Source of the DNA: Arsukibacterium sp.
GTDB taxonomy: Bacteria; Pseudomonadota; Gammaproteobacteria; Enterobacterales; Alteromonadaceae
Direction of reading: 5' to 3'
Length of the DNA stretch: 60,192 bases
NCBI RefSeq assembly: GCF_018402695.1
Contig: NZ_JAGYIM010000017.1
Span: 120,074-180,265 of the forward strand
Shown here: positions 48,321-58,060 of the stretch, in pieces
How positions within the stretch are numbered: the stretch's first letter is position 1
Layout of the letters: each line of letters begins with the position of its first letter
Position numbers and translations under genes: made by a program
The notes under the pieces: generated by a model
Databases searched by the model: none
What the model saw: the letters and a program-made list of their open reading frames with translations, nothing else
What the model was told of the DNA's origin: nothing

Positions 48321-48800
48321 ATGTCGATGGAACCCATCACCAGCCAGATCAAAGTATTTGGCCACCCCATCCACCCAGGACTTATTCATTTCCCGGTGGC
48401 CGCACTGCTGGGACTGATTGCCACCGATTTGGCCTTTATGTACAGCACTGATCCGTTCTGGGCCCGCGCCAGCTTGTGGTTGTCGGGGGTGGGCGCGGTG
48501 GGCGGCTGGCTGGCCAGCAGTGCCGGGCTGATGGATTTGTTGCTGGTAAGCCAGATAAGACGGCTGATCAGTGGCTGGTGCCACGCTATTCTGGCCGTGA
48601 TGTTGTTGTCGCTGGCTACCTTTAACTGGTTGCTGCGTTTGCCGGACGCCGCGGCTCAAATCATGCCGAAAGGCTTGTATTTGTCGCTGCTCAGCGGGGT
48701 ATTGATTATTGCAACCGGTTACCTTGGCGGCCGGCTGGTTTATGAATATGCGGTTGGGGTTAACATTGACGATATGCTGCAACAGGATGCGAAATCGTAG
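48321..48800 (+). CDS. DUF2231 membrane protein
   Basis: A 159-residue inner-membrane protein with the DUF2231 motif GHPIHPGLIHFPVAALLG followed by about four hydrophobic segments. Function unknown; the histidine-rich first motif suggests heme or metal contacts but nothing proves it. It starts with GAGGTAAACC ahead of the ATG and runs divergently from coxB with 60 bases between, and convergent with the next membrane protein, which fits an accessory role around electron transport. Confidence 0.85.
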   Translation: MSMEPITSQIKVFGHPIHPGLIHFPVAALLGLIATDLAFMYSTDPFWARASLWLSGVGAVGGWLASSAGLMDLLLVSQIRRLISGWCHAILAVMLLSLATFNWLLRLPDAAAQIMPKGLYLSLLSGVLIIATGYLGGRLVYEYAVGVNIDDMLQQDAKS

Positions 48801-48829
48801 CGCAACCGTGCGCCATTTAACGGTTTTTA

Positions 48830-49264
48830 TCAGGCAAACCATCGAAATGCCTCCAGCTGCGGCTTTAGTAGCACCACAGTAATAATGCACAGTACCAATA
48901 ATAAAACCGTACAGAGCAAACCGATGCTTTTGCCGCTAATACCCCGGGCCCCCGGGCGCTGGCTGTATAAAATCAGCAGTCCGGCCGCGACATGGCAGAC
49001 AACCAGAGCGGTTACCAGGGTAAGTTTTAATAACAACCAACTACTGAAATTACTGCTAAAAGCAAAAATAGCGGTACCGGATATGATAGCGATCAGACCT
49101 GCCGGACTGGCGAGCCGGGTAAACCATACCCGCTCCAGCGTATCCACCTCACTGCCGGTTTGCAGACCAGCATCGGTGCGGGACATCAATATTAGTAAAA
49201 TACTCAGCGCCGCGGCCCAGGTAACCAGGCTCGCAATATGCAAAAACAACAACCAGACCATCAA
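48830..49264 (-). CDS. CopD/HemJ-like membrane protein
   Basis: A 144-residue protein with four hydrophobic segments and the pattern LFLHIASLVTWAAAL, TRLASPAGLIAIISGTAIF and LLLKLTLVTALVVCHVAAG, resembling the heme- or copper-linked CopD/HemJ (UPF0093) superfamily, with His in helices 1 and 3. HemJ oxidises protoporphyrinogen IX; CopD takes part in copper uptake. Which applies is not clear. Location beside the oxidase genes fits either heme or copper supply. Confidence 0.6.
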   Translation of the reverse strand: MMVWLLFLHIASLVTWAAALSILLILMSRTDAGLQTGSEVDTLERVWFTRLASPAGLIAIISGTAIFAFSSNFSSWLLLKLTLVTALVVCHVAAGLLILYSQRPGARGISGKSIGLLCTVLLLVLCIITVVLLKPQLEAFRWFA

Positions 49265-49456
49265 CCTATTCCATTAGCTGCAGGCAAAATAAGCAAAACC
49301 TCAGATAAAATGTTAATCAGATGAATATTTTAATTTATGCAGTTAACTGTAGCAGACAAAATAACAAGCGCAGCCCGGCAGCCATAAAAACTTTAGCCGC
49401 CGGGTTCAGACCCTGGCAATGGTTGCCAGAGCGGCCACGCCGGATAAGCAGCCACA
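49265..49456. other. Spacer with short hairpin after RND gene
   Basis: Gene-free stretch of 192 bases. A tight hairpin CTGGCAA-TGG-TTGCCAG lies at 49413-49429, after the efflux pump stop when read on the minus strand, but no T tract follows directly. Not a convincing terminator. Confidence 0.35.
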
Positions 49457-52400
49457 TTAGCTGTTTTGAATTTTAAAAACGCTGCAATACAGTACCGGTA
49501 AAAACAGCAGTGTCAGGAGCGTGGCAAAGCCCAGACCAAACATAATAACCACCGCCAGACTGGCAAAAAATACGTCTCCCAGCAACGGTATCATCCCCAG
49601 AATGGTGGTAATGGCCGCCATCGCAACCGGCCGTACCCGGCTGACCGCACTGTCAAATACGGCATCAAATGCCGCTTTGCCCTCACTCAGCTCCAGCTTT
49701 ATCTGTTCGACCAGCACAATACAGTTCTTTATCAGCATGCCGGATAAACTTAAAAAGCCCAACAGCGCAATAAAACCAAAAGGCGCCCCTAACAGCAATA
49801 AACCAAAACTGACGCCGATAATCGCCAGTGGCACACAGGCCCAGATCACCAAAGCACTGCGCAGCGAATTAAACAGCAGTACAGTTACCACAAACATCAT
49901 CAGATAACCGAGCGGCAACGAGCTGAACAAAGCCTGCTGGGCTTTTTGCTGTGCTTCAAATTCGCCGCCCCAACTGAGGAAATAGCCGGTAGGTAACACA
50001 ATAGCGTCAATCTGAGCCTGCACCCTGGCCTGTAAAGCTGAGGCCGTGTCATCAGTCAGGTTGTTGTGATCAGCCATAACGGTAATGGTGCGTTTGCGGT
50101 CACGCCGTTGAATTTGCGCATCTTCCCACACCAAATCAAAACCGGTAACCACCTGGGTTATTGGCACATAGCGCTGCAGTTTATTGCTGTATACCTGTAA
50201 ATCATACAGGGCATCCAGATTGTCACGCTCAGCCAGCGGCGAGCGGGCAATAATCGGCAACAAATGGGTGCCATCCCGATAAATGCCCACCGTGCGGCCA
50301 GCCATGCTGGTTAGCAGAACTTCGTCGATATCCTGCTTGCTGATCCCCGCCCGGCGGGCCATTGCCTCATTAAAACGCGGCCGGATCACCTTTGCCCGCT
50401 CACGCCAGTTATCTCTGATACTAACGGCCTGACCATCAGAGAGTAAGATTGTTTTGGCCTGCGCCGCCAATTTTCGCAGCACATCCGGATCACTACCGCT
50501 AAACCGGGCTTCAATTTTTGCCGGCGTAGAGGGCCCCACTTCTAATCGCAATAATTTATGCTGCACTCTGGGCAACTGTGCAGTGATGTAATCGCGGGTC
50601 TGTTGCATAAGTTCTGGCAACTGTTCACGTTGCTCCGCCCGAACAATAAGCTGACTGTAGGCTGCAAAATTTTTCTCCGGCTGATAAGTCAGCATAAAGC
50701 GCTCGGCGCCGCGGCCACTGGTGCTGGTGACATGGCTAACCCCAGCCAGATTGGTAAGGTAATTCATCAGCTGCTGCGCATCTTCACTGGCATGGCGAAT
50801 ATCGGTACCTTCTGGTTGCCACAGGTCAACCAGAAAAATCGGGGTATTCGACGGTGGAAAAAACACCTGTTTTACGTTGCCAAAACCAATTACTGCCGCG
50901 ACTAACAGTACTACTGTCAGCAGATAGGTGCTCAGCCGGTGGCGCAGGGCCAGGTTCAGCATTATGCGGTACAGGTTAAAAATAGCCCCCTGATATAACG
51001 GTGCCGGTTCATTGGTAGTAGCTTGCACTTTGTCTTTAAACAAGATGCTGGCAAAAAACGGCGTCAGGGTAATAGCGGTTACCCAGCTCAGCAGCAATGA
51101 CACCAGTAGCACCCAGAACAGGCTGCCGGCAAACTCACCGGTAGCGTCACTGGATAAACCAATGGGTGCAAACGCAGCTATGGCAATAACGGTCGCGCCT
51201 AATAACGGCCATTGGGTTTGCTTAACGATTAAACTGGCGGCGTCTGCCAGTTTTAACCGGCGCTGCATCCCTATCAGAATACCTTCGGTAATGACGATGG
51301 CGTTATCGACCAGCATGCCAAGGGCGATAATCAGCGCCCCCAGTGACACCCGCTGTAGCTCAATATTCATTTGCTGCATAAAAATAAAGGTACCCAGTAC
51401 CGTTAACAGCAAGATAACCCCAATTAAAATGCCGCTACGCAGCCCCATAAACAGCAGCAACACCACAATAACAATGGCCACGGCAGCAGCCAGGTTAACT
51501 ATAAAGCCACTGACTGAACTGGCTACTTCGTCCGGCTGGTTATAAATAGTGCTGACAGTGATCCCCACCGGTTTGTTGTACTCCAGCTCTGCCAGGCGCT
51601 GACGTACCTGGTCCCCGGCTTCCACCACATTAACGCCACCGGAGAACGATACCCCGAGCGTCAGGGCAGTCTGACCATTAAACCGAATAAGCTGATTGGG
51701 CACCTCGGCATTTTCAAGATAAACCTGCGCCACATCACCCAGATAGATTAGTTCTGTTGAATCAGGGCTGGAAATAATCAGGTTCTCCAGCTCCGCCACC
51801 GATTCAAATTCACCGGTAGGAAAGATCCGCAGCCGGTCCGGCCCCACTTTAATAGAACCAGCATTAGCGACCATATTCTGGCTTTGCAATAAGGCAGATA
51901 AGGTTTGTGGCGCAATGCCCAGGGCGGTTAACCGCGGGCGGGAAATTTCAACAATAACCTGTTGCTGCTGTACGCCCCCTACTGCCACCTTGCCGACACT
52001 TGGCACCAGCACTAACTCGCGCCGCAGAAAGTCGACATAATCACGCAGTTCATCCTCACTGTAGCCATCGCCGGTTATTGCATACAAAATGCCGTAAACG
52101 TCGCCGAAATCATCTTTAACCTGCGGGTTTTGCACACCCGGTGGTAATTGCGGTTGTAAGTCGTTAACTTTATGACGTAGCTCATCCCAGATTTGCTTCA
52201 GTTCTTTCGCCCGGTAGGTATCTTTCATTTCCACCATCAGTTGCGATAGCCCTGCCGATGAGACCGAACTGACATGATTTACATAGGGTAATTGCTGAAT
52301 AGCGTTTTCCAGTGGATAGCTTACTTCCTCTTCCACCTGCACAGGCGATGCCCCGGGATACTGGGTGATGATTAGCGCTTGCTTTAAGGTAAACTGCGGA

Positions 52401-52510
52401 TCTTCTAACCGGCCAAGCCCAAGATACGAGACGATGCCGCCAAATAATAATATTGCGGCAAATAACCAGGACGAGGTTCGATTGCGAATAAAATAACGGG
52501 CCAGATCCAT
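49457..52510 (-). CDS. RND-family efflux transporter permease
   Basis: A 1017-residue inner-membrane pump of the AcrB/MdtB/TriC type. N-terminal helix, then QYPGASPVQVEEEVSYPLENAIQ and VSSAGLSQLMVEMKD from the porter domain, then membrane helices with SLGALIIALGMLVDNAIVITEGI (the conserved proton-relay Asp region in helix 4), and the second half mirrored (LSGMLIKNCIVLVEQIK). It follows its adaptor gene after two bases. Substrate is unknown; the closest groups are the drug and solvent hydrophobe/amphiphile pumps. No outer-membrane factor gene is nearby. Confidence 0.92.
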   Translation of the reverse strand: MDLARYFIRNRTSSWLFAAILLFGGIVSYLGLGRLEDPQFTLKQALIITQYPGASPVQVEEEVSYPLENAIQQLPYVNHVSSVSSAGLSQLMVEMKDTYRAKELKQIWDELRHKVNDLQPQLPPGVQNPQVKDDFGDVYGILYAITGDGYSEDELRDYVDFLRRELVLVPSVGKVAVGGVQQQQVIVEISRPRLTALGIAPQTLSALLQSQNMVANAGSIKVGPDRLRIFPTGEFESVAELENLIISSPDSTELIYLGDVAQVYLENAEVPNQLIRFNGQTALTLGVSFSGGVNVVEAGDQVRQRLAELEYNKPVGITVSTIYNQPDEVASSVSGFIVNLAAAVAIVIVVLLLFMGLRSGILIGVILLLTVLGTFIFMQQMNIELQRVSLGALIIALGMLVDNAIVITEGILIGMQRRLKLADAASLIVKQTQWPLLGATVIAIAAFAPIGLSSDATGEFAGSLFWVLLVSLLLSWVTAITLTPFFASILFKDKVQATTNEPAPLYQGAIFNLYRIMLNLALRHRLSTYLLTVVLLVAAVIGFGNVKQVFFPPSNTPIFLVDLWQPEGTDIRHASEDAQQLMNYLTNLAGVSHVTSTSGRGAERFMLTYQPEKNFAAYSQLIVRAEQREQLPELMQQTRDYITAQLPRVQHKLLRLEVGPSTPAKIEARFSGSDPDVLRKLAAQAKTILLSDGQAVSIRDNWRERAKVIRPRFNEAMARRAGISKQDIDEVLLTSMAGRTVGIYRDGTHLLPIIARSPLAERDNLDALYDLQVYSNKLQRYVPITQVVTGFDLVWEDAQIQRRDRKRTITVMADHNNLTDDTASALQARVQAQIDAIVLPTGYFLSWGGEFEAQQKAQQALFSSLPLGYLMMFVVTVLLFNSLRSALVIWACVPLAIIGVSFGLLLLGAPFGFIALLGFLSLSGMLIKNCIVLVEQIKLELSEGKAAFDAVFDSAVSRVRPVAMAAITTILGMIPLLGDVFFASLAVVIMFGLGFATLLTLLFLPVLYCSVFKIQNS

Positions 52511-52512
52511 GG

Positions 52513-53601
52513 TTACAGCCCCCGCTCACGCACCCATGGCCGTACCTGCTGGCCCTCATTCAGATGATGTACACCGGCACTGACAACTTGTTCCCCTACT
52601 GCCAGACCTGAGGTTATCGCCGCGCCGGCACTGGTTAAACTGCTGACAGTGATTTCGCGCCGCTCAACCAGACCGGTATCGGGGTTGTACACCCAGACAT
52701 AGCTTTGCTGGCTGTTTAACGTAGCGTCATCAGGCAGAAAAACAGCGCTGGCCGGAATAAATAACGCATCAACATAAGCGGCGTTAATTTTACTGACTTC
52801 GGCTATAACATTCGCTGTCATGCCCGAGAGCACGTTAAATTCGGTCGGTGTCGCCATACTGAACACCACTTTAAAACTGTTGGTTGCCGGATCGGCACGG
52901 GTATCCCATTCGCGAATGCGGGCCCGGTAGCGGTACATTGGATGCGAGTCGAATACCACTTCAGGCTGGTAATCAAAATCTTTGCCGACATTGGAAATCA
53001 CATCTTCCGGTACCTGAATGACCACATCCACCTGATCCCGCACCTGCAACTCCATTATCGGTTGCTGGGCAGCGATGTTTTCATGATTATCGACCAGCAG
53101 ACGGGAAACAATACCGGCAAAAGGGGCCTGCAGCCGGGTATAACTGAGTGCGGTTTCAGCCGTAGATAAATCTGCCTGAGCAACCTGTAATTGGGCTTTA
53201 GCCTCATCAAACACCGCTTGCGACACCAACTTCTGGGCAATGAGTTGTTCTGCACGGGTGAATTGGGTCTGTGCCAGATCGTACCGCGCCCGCGCTTGAT
53301 CCAGTTTTAAGGTAAAGTCGGTATCGTCCAGCCGGGCCAGTAATTCCCCTTTCTGAACCTGTTGCCCGGGCCGGGCCATCAACTGCACTAGCTTGCCAGT
53401 GACCCTGAAAGTTAAGTTGGCCCGTACTGTCGGCTCAACCACGGCAGGAAACTGACGCACTGCGCCGCCGCCATCACTGCCAACCAGATGCAATTTTACC
53501 GGCCGAATTAACGGCTCAGGGTTATCAGCTACCGGTTCGCTGCAGCCCGACAGCAACAATCCACAGCATAGTAACAGTAATAAGCTTGAGTAACGCCGCA
53601 T
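52513..53601 (-). CDS. RND efflux periplasmic adaptor subunit (membrane fusion lipoprotein)
   Basis: A 362-residue adaptor with lipoprotein signal LLLLLCCGLLLSGCSEP (lipobox LSGC, Cys near 20), a lipoyl-like half (VTGKLVQLMARPGQQVQKGELLARLDDTDF), an alpha-helical hairpin (AQTQFTRAEQLIAQKLVSQAVFDEA), and a beta-barrel domain. It bridges the pump to an outer-membrane channel. The start at MRRYSS has AGGAAG at the right distance; a reading 22 codons longer is less likely. First gene of the pump operon. Confidence 0.9.
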   Translation of the reverse strand: MRRYSSLLLLLCCGLLLSGCSEPVADNPEPLIRPVKLHLVGSDGGGAVRQFPAVVEPTVRANLTFRVTGKLVQLMARPGQQVQKGELLARLDDTDFTLKLDQARARYDLAQTQFTRAEQLIAQKLVSQAVFDEAKAQLQVAQADLSTAETALSYTRLQAPFAGIVSRLLVDNHENIAAQQPIMELQVRDQVDVVIQVPEDVISNVGKDFDYQPEVVFDSHPMYRYRARIREWDTRADPATNSFKVVFSMATPTEFNVLSGMTANVIAEVSKINAAYVDALFIPASAVFLPDDATLNSQQSYVWVYNPDTGLVERREITVSSLTSAGAAITSGLAVGEQVVSAGVHHLNEGQQVRPWVRERGL

Positions 53602-53737
53602 AGTAATCTTCCTGAAAGCTGACAAAACCAAGGCAACAATAACTGACCTGCCATTAATGGCGGCCAATCACATCTGACCAGTGAAGCTTATTAAACATCA
53701 AAAGCCCGAGCTTAACAGCAAGTTTTTTAGCTGACGA

Positions 53738-55741
53738 TTAAATTTCCAGTAATGCCTGCTTTAACTGATGCAATTCGTCCCGCAGGGCTGCCGCCTGTTC
53801 AAACTCCAGATCTTTAGCATGCTGCAGCATCTTCTGCTCCAGTTGCTTCATTTGTGCCTGTAGCTGGTAAGGTGTTTTGCCTTTAATCAGCTTAACCTGC
53901 TCGGCCACTTTACGCAGCGCAGTTGGTGCTGTGGGGGCCTGACCTAAATCCATCACATCCGATATCTTTTTGCGAATTGCCGTGGGCTCGATACCCTGTT
54001 TTAAATTGTGGGCAATTTGTTTGGCGCGCCGCCGCTCTGTCTCATCAATGGCACGCTGCATTGAGCCGGTTATCCGGTCAGCGTACAAAATCGCTTTACC
54101 TTTCAGGTTTCGGGCGGCCCGACCCATGGTCTGAATTAGCGAGCGGTCAGAGCGCAAAAAACCTTCTTTATCGGCGTCGAGAATAGCAACCAGCGACACC
54201 TCGGGGATATCCAGACCTTCACGCAGTAAATTAATCCCCACCAACACGTCAAATACACCCAGGCGTAAATCCCGGATAATCTCCATTCGTTCCACGGTAT
54301 CAATATCTGAATGCAGGTAACGCACCCGGATCTGATGGTCGTTCAGATATTCGGTTAAATCTTCCGCCATCTTTTTGGTCAGGGTGGTGACCAGTACCCG
54401 CTCACTCACGTTGGCCCGCTGCAGCGCCTCTGACATTAAGTCATCAACCTGGGTAGCAACCGGTCGTATTTCAATAACCGGGTCAACCAAACCGGTAGGC
54501 CTTACCACCTGCTCGATAACTTCACCACCCGATTTTTCCAGCTCATACTTGGCTGGAGTGGCCGAAACATATATCCGCTGCGGCGCAATTGCTTCAAACT
54601 CATCGAATTTTAACGGCCGGTTATCCAGTGCCGATGGCAGCCTAAAACCATAATTAACCAGATTTTCCTTGCGTGAGCGATCGCCTTTATACATGGCGCC
54701 AATTTGCGAAACAGTGACATGTGACTCATCAATAAACATCAGGCCATCAGCCGGGAAGTAATCCAGCAGGGTTGGTGGTGGCTCGCCATTGGCCCGGCCC
54801 GACAAATAGCGGGAATAGTTCTCAATGCCTGAGCAATAACCCAGTTCCACCATCATCTCAATATCGAACTGGGTGCGCTGAGCAATACGCTGCTCTTCCA
54901 GCAACTTATTATCACTGAGTAAATCGGCGCGGCGGGACGCCAGTTCGGTTTTGATATTTTCAACCGCAGCCAGAATTTTCTCCCGCGGCGTAACATAGTG
55001 GGTTTTCGGATAAATCGTATAACGGGTTACAGTCTGCTCTACCGCACCGGTGAGCGGGTCAAAAATACTGATCCGTTCAATTTCTTCGTCAAACAACTCA
55101 ACTCTTACCGCCAGCTCGTCCGATTCTGCCGGAAAAATATCAATCACATCGCCCCTGACCCGATAGGTAGCACGCTGAAACTCAATATCATTGCGGCTGT
55201 ATTGCAGTTCAGCCAGCCGGCGCAGAATAAAACGCTGATCAACAATGTCACCCACTTTTAAATGCAGTAACATCTTCATATAAGATTCAGGGTCACCCAG
55301 ACCATAAATCGCTGACACCGAGGCAATAATCACCACATCACGCCGCTCCATCAGCGCTTTAGTGGCCGACAGGCGCATTTGCTCGATATGCTCATTAATT
55401 GAGGCATCTTTTTCAATAAAGGTGTCGGTCGAAGGCACATAGGCTTCCGGCTGATAGTAGTCATAATATGAAACAAAATATTCAACTGAATTGTGAGGAA
55501 AGAACTCTTTCATCTCACCATACAGCTGGGCTGCCAGGGTTTTGTTATGCGCCATAATCAGAGTTGGCCGGTTTACTCTGGCAATCACATTGGCCATGGT
55601 AAAGGTTTTACCCGAACCGGTTACCCCAAGTAATGTCTGGTGAGCCAGCCCGGCTTCCAGGCCATCAACCAGTTTAGTAATCGCTTCCGGTTGATCTCCT
55701 GCAGGCTGGTAGTCTGAAACCAATTCAAATGGACGGGTCAT
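53738..55741 (-). CDS. uvrB: Excinuclease ABC subunit B
   Basis: Helicase-like damage-verification subunit of nucleotide excision repair. The 667-residue protein has the Walker A GVTGSGKT (39-46), the beta-hairpin region [15 protein letters not shown] (about 88-104), DESHVTVSQ, motif [22 protein letters not shown], and a C-terminal UVR domain ([24 protein letters not shown]). The start overlaps the stop of the MATE gene (ATGA) with a strong AAAGGAG inside that gene. No LexA-box match (CTGT-N8-ACAG) was seen directly upstream, which is unusual for uvrB. Confidence 0.97.
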   Translation of the reverse strand: MTRPFELVSDYQPAGDQPEAITKLVDGLEAGLAHQTLLGVTGSGKTFTMANVIARVNRPTLIMAHNKTLAAQLYGEMKEFFPHNSVEYFVSYYDYYQPEAYVPSTDTFIEKDASINEHIEQMRLSATKALMERRDVVIIASVSAIYGLGDPESYMKMLLHLKVGDIVDQRFILRRLAELQYSRNDIEFQRATYRVRGDVIDIFPAESDELAVRVELFDEEIERISIFDPLTGAVEQTVTRYTIYPKTHYVTPREKILAAVENIKTELASRRADLLSDNKLLEEQRIAQRTQFDIEMMVELGYCSGIENYSRYLSGRANGEPPPTLLDYFPADGLMFIDESHVTVSQIGAMYKGDRSRKENLVNYGFRLPSALDNRPLKFDEFEAIAPQRIYVSATPAKYELEKSGGEVIEQVVRPTGLVDPVIEIRPVATQVDDLMSEALQRANVSERVLVTTLTKKMAEDLTEYLNDHQIRVRYLHSDIDTVERMEIIRDLRLGVFDVLVGINLLREGLDIPEVSLVAILDADKEGFLRSDRSLIQTMGRAARNLKGKAILYADRITGSMQRAIDETERRRAKQIAHNLKQGIEPTAIRKKISDVMDLGQAPTAPTALRKVAEQVKLIKGKTPYQLQAQMKQLEQKMLQHAKDLEFEQAAALRDELHQLKQALLEI

Positions 55742-57096
55742 GCGGACTCCTTTAATTTAAATAAGCTGACCCGGTTAAACCAACTATAGGCAATGGCCGC
55801 AGTAAAAATATTGGCAATAACACAACCGGCAAACACGCCAACTACCCCAAATAGCTTCCCGCCAGCCCAGGCGAGCGGAACATAAAATACAAATAAGCGG
55901 ATTAAACTAAGCCACAAGGCATTAGCCGGTAAATGTAAGGCATTAAACGACGAGTTCGTTAATATCGTGATGCCCTGCAAACCATAAGCCAGCGGCACTA
56001 TCCACAAAAACCAACGAATATAGCGCGCCACATCCGGGTCCTCAGTAAACATCGCGGCAATGGGCCAGGCCAGTACCGCAAGTAACAAATAGACGGCAAA
56101 TTGCCAGCGGATAATAAAAAACGTGGTCAGCTTATACGCCTGTTGCACCCGCTGTAACTTGTCGGCACCAAAATTCTGGCTGATAAAAGGTGGCAACGTC
56201 ATTGATAATGCCAGCACCACCAAGGATGCCAGACTTTCCAACCTGGCCCCGACACCAAATGCTGCAACAGCAGCAGCGCCGTAACTGGCCATAATGGCGG
56301 TCAAAATCGCCATGGCTAAGGGCGTCAGCATATTTGCGCCTGCCGCAGGCATGCCAATTCGCAGAATTTTACGATAAATCGGTAGCGCAATAGTAAAGGG
56401 TTGCCATACCGAAATTAACAAACCGCGTTTAAACAACAACCAGATAATCAGACCACAACCGAGCGTCCATGCCAGAACAGACGCCAGAGCAGCGCCCTGC
56501 ATGCCCATCGCCGGCACCGGGCCAAGGCCAAAGATAAACACCGGGTCTAAGATAGCGTTAACGACTCCACCAGAGGCCATAATCAAACTGGGGGTTTTAG
56601 TATCACCAGAGGCCCTGAGAACCGCATTGCCCACCATCGGCATGACCAGCAATACTGCACCGGCAAACCAGATAAACATATAGTCCTGAATATAACCTAA
56701 AGTCTCGTCGCCCGCCCCCAGCAGGCGGAACATCGGATTAATCAGCGCCATACCCAGCAGACTTAATGCCAATACTAAATAAGTTGCCAACCATAAAGCA
56801 GCTAGTGAATCCGCCTGAGCTTCTTTGTTATGGCCCGCTCCCAGCGCTTTGGCAATAATAGCCGAGGTGCCAATACTCAGGCCAATGGCCAGACTTATTA
56901 CGGTAAAGGTAACCGGAAATGTAAAGCTGATAGCCGCAAGCGGTGTGGTACCCAGCATACTGATAAAGAAGGTGTCGACCAGATTAAAAGTCATTAACGT
57001 TAACATGCCGGCTAACACTGGCACTGTCATACTGCGCAAAGTACTGCTGATATTACCCTGTAAAATCTGATTGGCGGGCGACGCCTGGTTACTCAT
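55738..57096 (-). CDS. MATE-family multidrug/sodium antiporter
   Basis: A 452-residue membrane protein with twelve predicted helices. Features: [40 protein letters not shown] at the start, [17 protein letters not shown], and [31 protein letters not shown] in the middle, all typical of NorM/DinF-type exporters. Substrate unknown. It lies immediately upstream of uvrB and overlaps it by four bases, so the two are probably transcribed together from the region before 57097. Confidence 0.92.
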   Translation of the reverse strand: MSNQASPANQILQGNISSTLRSMTVPVLAGMLTLMTFNLVDTFFISMLGTTPLAAISFTFPVTFTVISLAIGLSIGTSAIIAKALGAGHNKEAQADSLAALWLATYLVLALSLLGMALINPMFRLLGAGDETLGYIQDYMFIWFAGAVLLVMPMVGNAVLRASGDTKTPSLIMASGGVVNAILDPVFIFGLGPVPAMGMQGAALASVLAWTLGCGLIIWLLFKRGLLISVWQPFTIALPIYRKILRIGMPAAGANMLTPLAMAILTAIMASYGAAAVAAFGVGARLESLASLVVLALSMTLPPFISQNFGADKLQRVQQAYKLTTFFIIRWQFAVYLLLAVLAWPIAAMFTEDPDVARYIRWFLWIVPLAYGLQGITILTNSSFNALHLPANALWLSLIRLFVFYVPLAWAGGKLFGVVGVFAGCVIANIFTAAIAYSWFNRVSLFKLKESA

Positions 57097-57408
57097 ACAT
57101 CCGGCCTGCTGAACAATAAGCCGCTATTGTAGTGAAAAGCACTGATCCATACCATGGTAAAGCCTTAAAAAGCGTGGCATTAATGAAAATCTGCCGCAAT
57201 AAACGTGCGGCTGCGACAAATAGTTCACAATTCGGCCCCTGCTTATTTTATGCCAGTTTGGATTACTTTAAGGGAAACCAGTTTTTGCTGCTATTTTCTC
57301 ATCTTATTGTTTTATATAGGTATTATATTTTTCACTTTGCAGCTTGACCCCCTTGAAAGGCAGAGAATACAAGGCTTAGCCACGCCAAATACAGAGTAAC
57401 ACACAGAC

Positions 57409-57431
57409 TTATCCACAACTTCTGTGGGTAA
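57409..57431. promoter_or_regulatory. Inverted pair of DnaA-box-like sites
   Basis: TTATCCACA, an exact E. coli consensus DnaA box, is followed after five bases by TGTGGGTAA, the complement of a box with one mismatch. The two halves could also pair as a 9-bp stem with one G-T pair. Function as a DnaA site is inference. Confidence 0.45.
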
Positions 57432-57508
57432 CTTTTGTGAAGCCTGCAACCACCTGCTCTGGCAGCAACTACGGAACGATATATTGACTTATTACGGCTA
57501 AAAATAAT

Positions 57509-57543
57509 CGGTTATTTTGGCATTGTTATCACCAAAATAACCG
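57509..57543. repeat. 12-bp perfect inverted repeat
   Basis: CGGTTATTTTGG (57509-57520), an 11-base loop, then CCAAAATAACCG (57532-57543). It is not followed by a T tract, so a terminator is unlikely; it could be an operator or a structured element. It ends about 60 bases before the tRNA promoter. Confidence 0.6.
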
Positions 57544-57602
57544 GTATTTGCTTAAACAATATGCAAGTAAACCAGACATAGGCAAAACTGAGCAGCAAAG
57601 TG

Positions 57603-57631
57603 TTGACAGGGTCCATAGCTGGCATTAGTAT
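57603..57631 (+). promoter_or_regulatory. Strong sigma70 promoter of the tRNA-Asn cluster
   Basis: Exact TTGACA (57603-57608), 17-base spacer, TAGTAT (57626-57631), then a GC-rich discriminator (TGCGCCCC) of the kind found at stringently controlled stable-RNA promoters. It lies 20 bases before the first tRNA. Confidence 0.85.
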
Positions 57632-57651
57632 TGCGCCCCGTTGAATGCTGT

Positions 57652-57728
57652 TCCCCAATAGCTCAGCTGGTTAGAGCGGCGGACTGTTAATCCGTAGGTC
57701 GTTGGTTCGAGTCCAACTTGGGGAGCCA
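57652..57728 (+). tRNA. tRNA-Asn (anticodon GTT), copy 1
   Basis: 77 bases including an encoded CCA. Acceptor stem TCCCCAA pairs with TTGGGGA; D-loop GCTCAGCTGGTTAGAGC; anticodon arm CGGACTGTTAATCCG with GTT at its centre; T-arm GGTTCGAGTCC; discriminator G. Anticodon GTT reads AAC/AAT. Confidence 0.97.
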
Positions 57729-57753
57729 ACAGCAGCAACAATTGTTCTACATT

Positions 57754-57830
57754 TCCCCAATAGCTCAGCTGGTTAGAGCGGCGGACTGTTAATCCGTAGG
57801 TCGTTGGTTCGAGTCCAACTTGGGGAGCCA
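57754..57830 (+). tRNA. tRNA-Asn (anticodon GTT), copy 2
   Basis: Identical in sequence to copy 1, with CCA encoded, after a 25-base spacer. Probably in the same primary transcript, as no second promoter is seen. Confidence 0.97.
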
Positions 57831-57854
57831 ACCGCTTGATCAATATTTTACTTT

Positions 57855-57931
57855 TCCCCAATAGCTCAGCTGGTTAGAGCGGCGGACTGTTAATCCGTAG
57901 GTCGTTGGTTCGAGTCCAACTTGGGGAGCCA
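57855..57931 (+). tRNA. tRNA-Asn (anticodon GTT), copy 3
   Basis: Identical to copies 1 and 2, with CCA encoded, after a 24-base spacer. Confidence 0.97.
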
Positions 57932-57933
57932 CA

Positions 57934-57954
57934 AGCTGCTTCTCAGCTGTTTTT
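57934..57954 (+). terminator. Weak terminator after tRNA-Asn cluster
   Basis: AGCTG-CTTCT-CAGCT hairpin followed by GTTTTT. Only five base pairs, but position directly after the last tRNA and the T run support it. Confidence 0.5.
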
Positions 57955-58060
57955 CCTGCTGTCTGTCGTTATTTATTCCTTTCTCGGTATTTTTTTGATT
58001 TAATTAGCTTTCTATTCTTTTTGACTAAACTATATTAAGCGTTAGACAAGGAAGCAAATT

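Larger units (their letters stand above)
57097..57602. other. Gene-free region with AT-rich tract, DnaA-box pair and inverted repeat
   Basis: No credible gene across about 500 bases; the two 64-71 codon frames here look like chance. It holds the start region for the MATE-uvrB genes, an AT-rich tract (about 57265-57335), a perfect DnaA box TTATCCACA (57409-57417) facing a near-match TGTGGGTAA (57423-57431), and a 12-bp inverted repeat (57509-57543). Confidence 0.55.

Noticed and set aside
48261..48890. Long N-terminal extension of coxB
   Set aside because: It runs antisense through the DUF2231 gene, and the lipoprotein-like signal begins only near 48260.
57265..57543. Chromosomal origin of replication
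   Set aside because: Only one exact DnaA box and one near-match, and none of the usual origin-adjacent genes.
57625..57861. 78-residue ORF on the minus strand with repeated APQVGLEPTTYGLTVRRSNQLSYWG
   Set aside because: It is the antisense translation of two tRNA-Asn genes, a well-known artefact of annotation.
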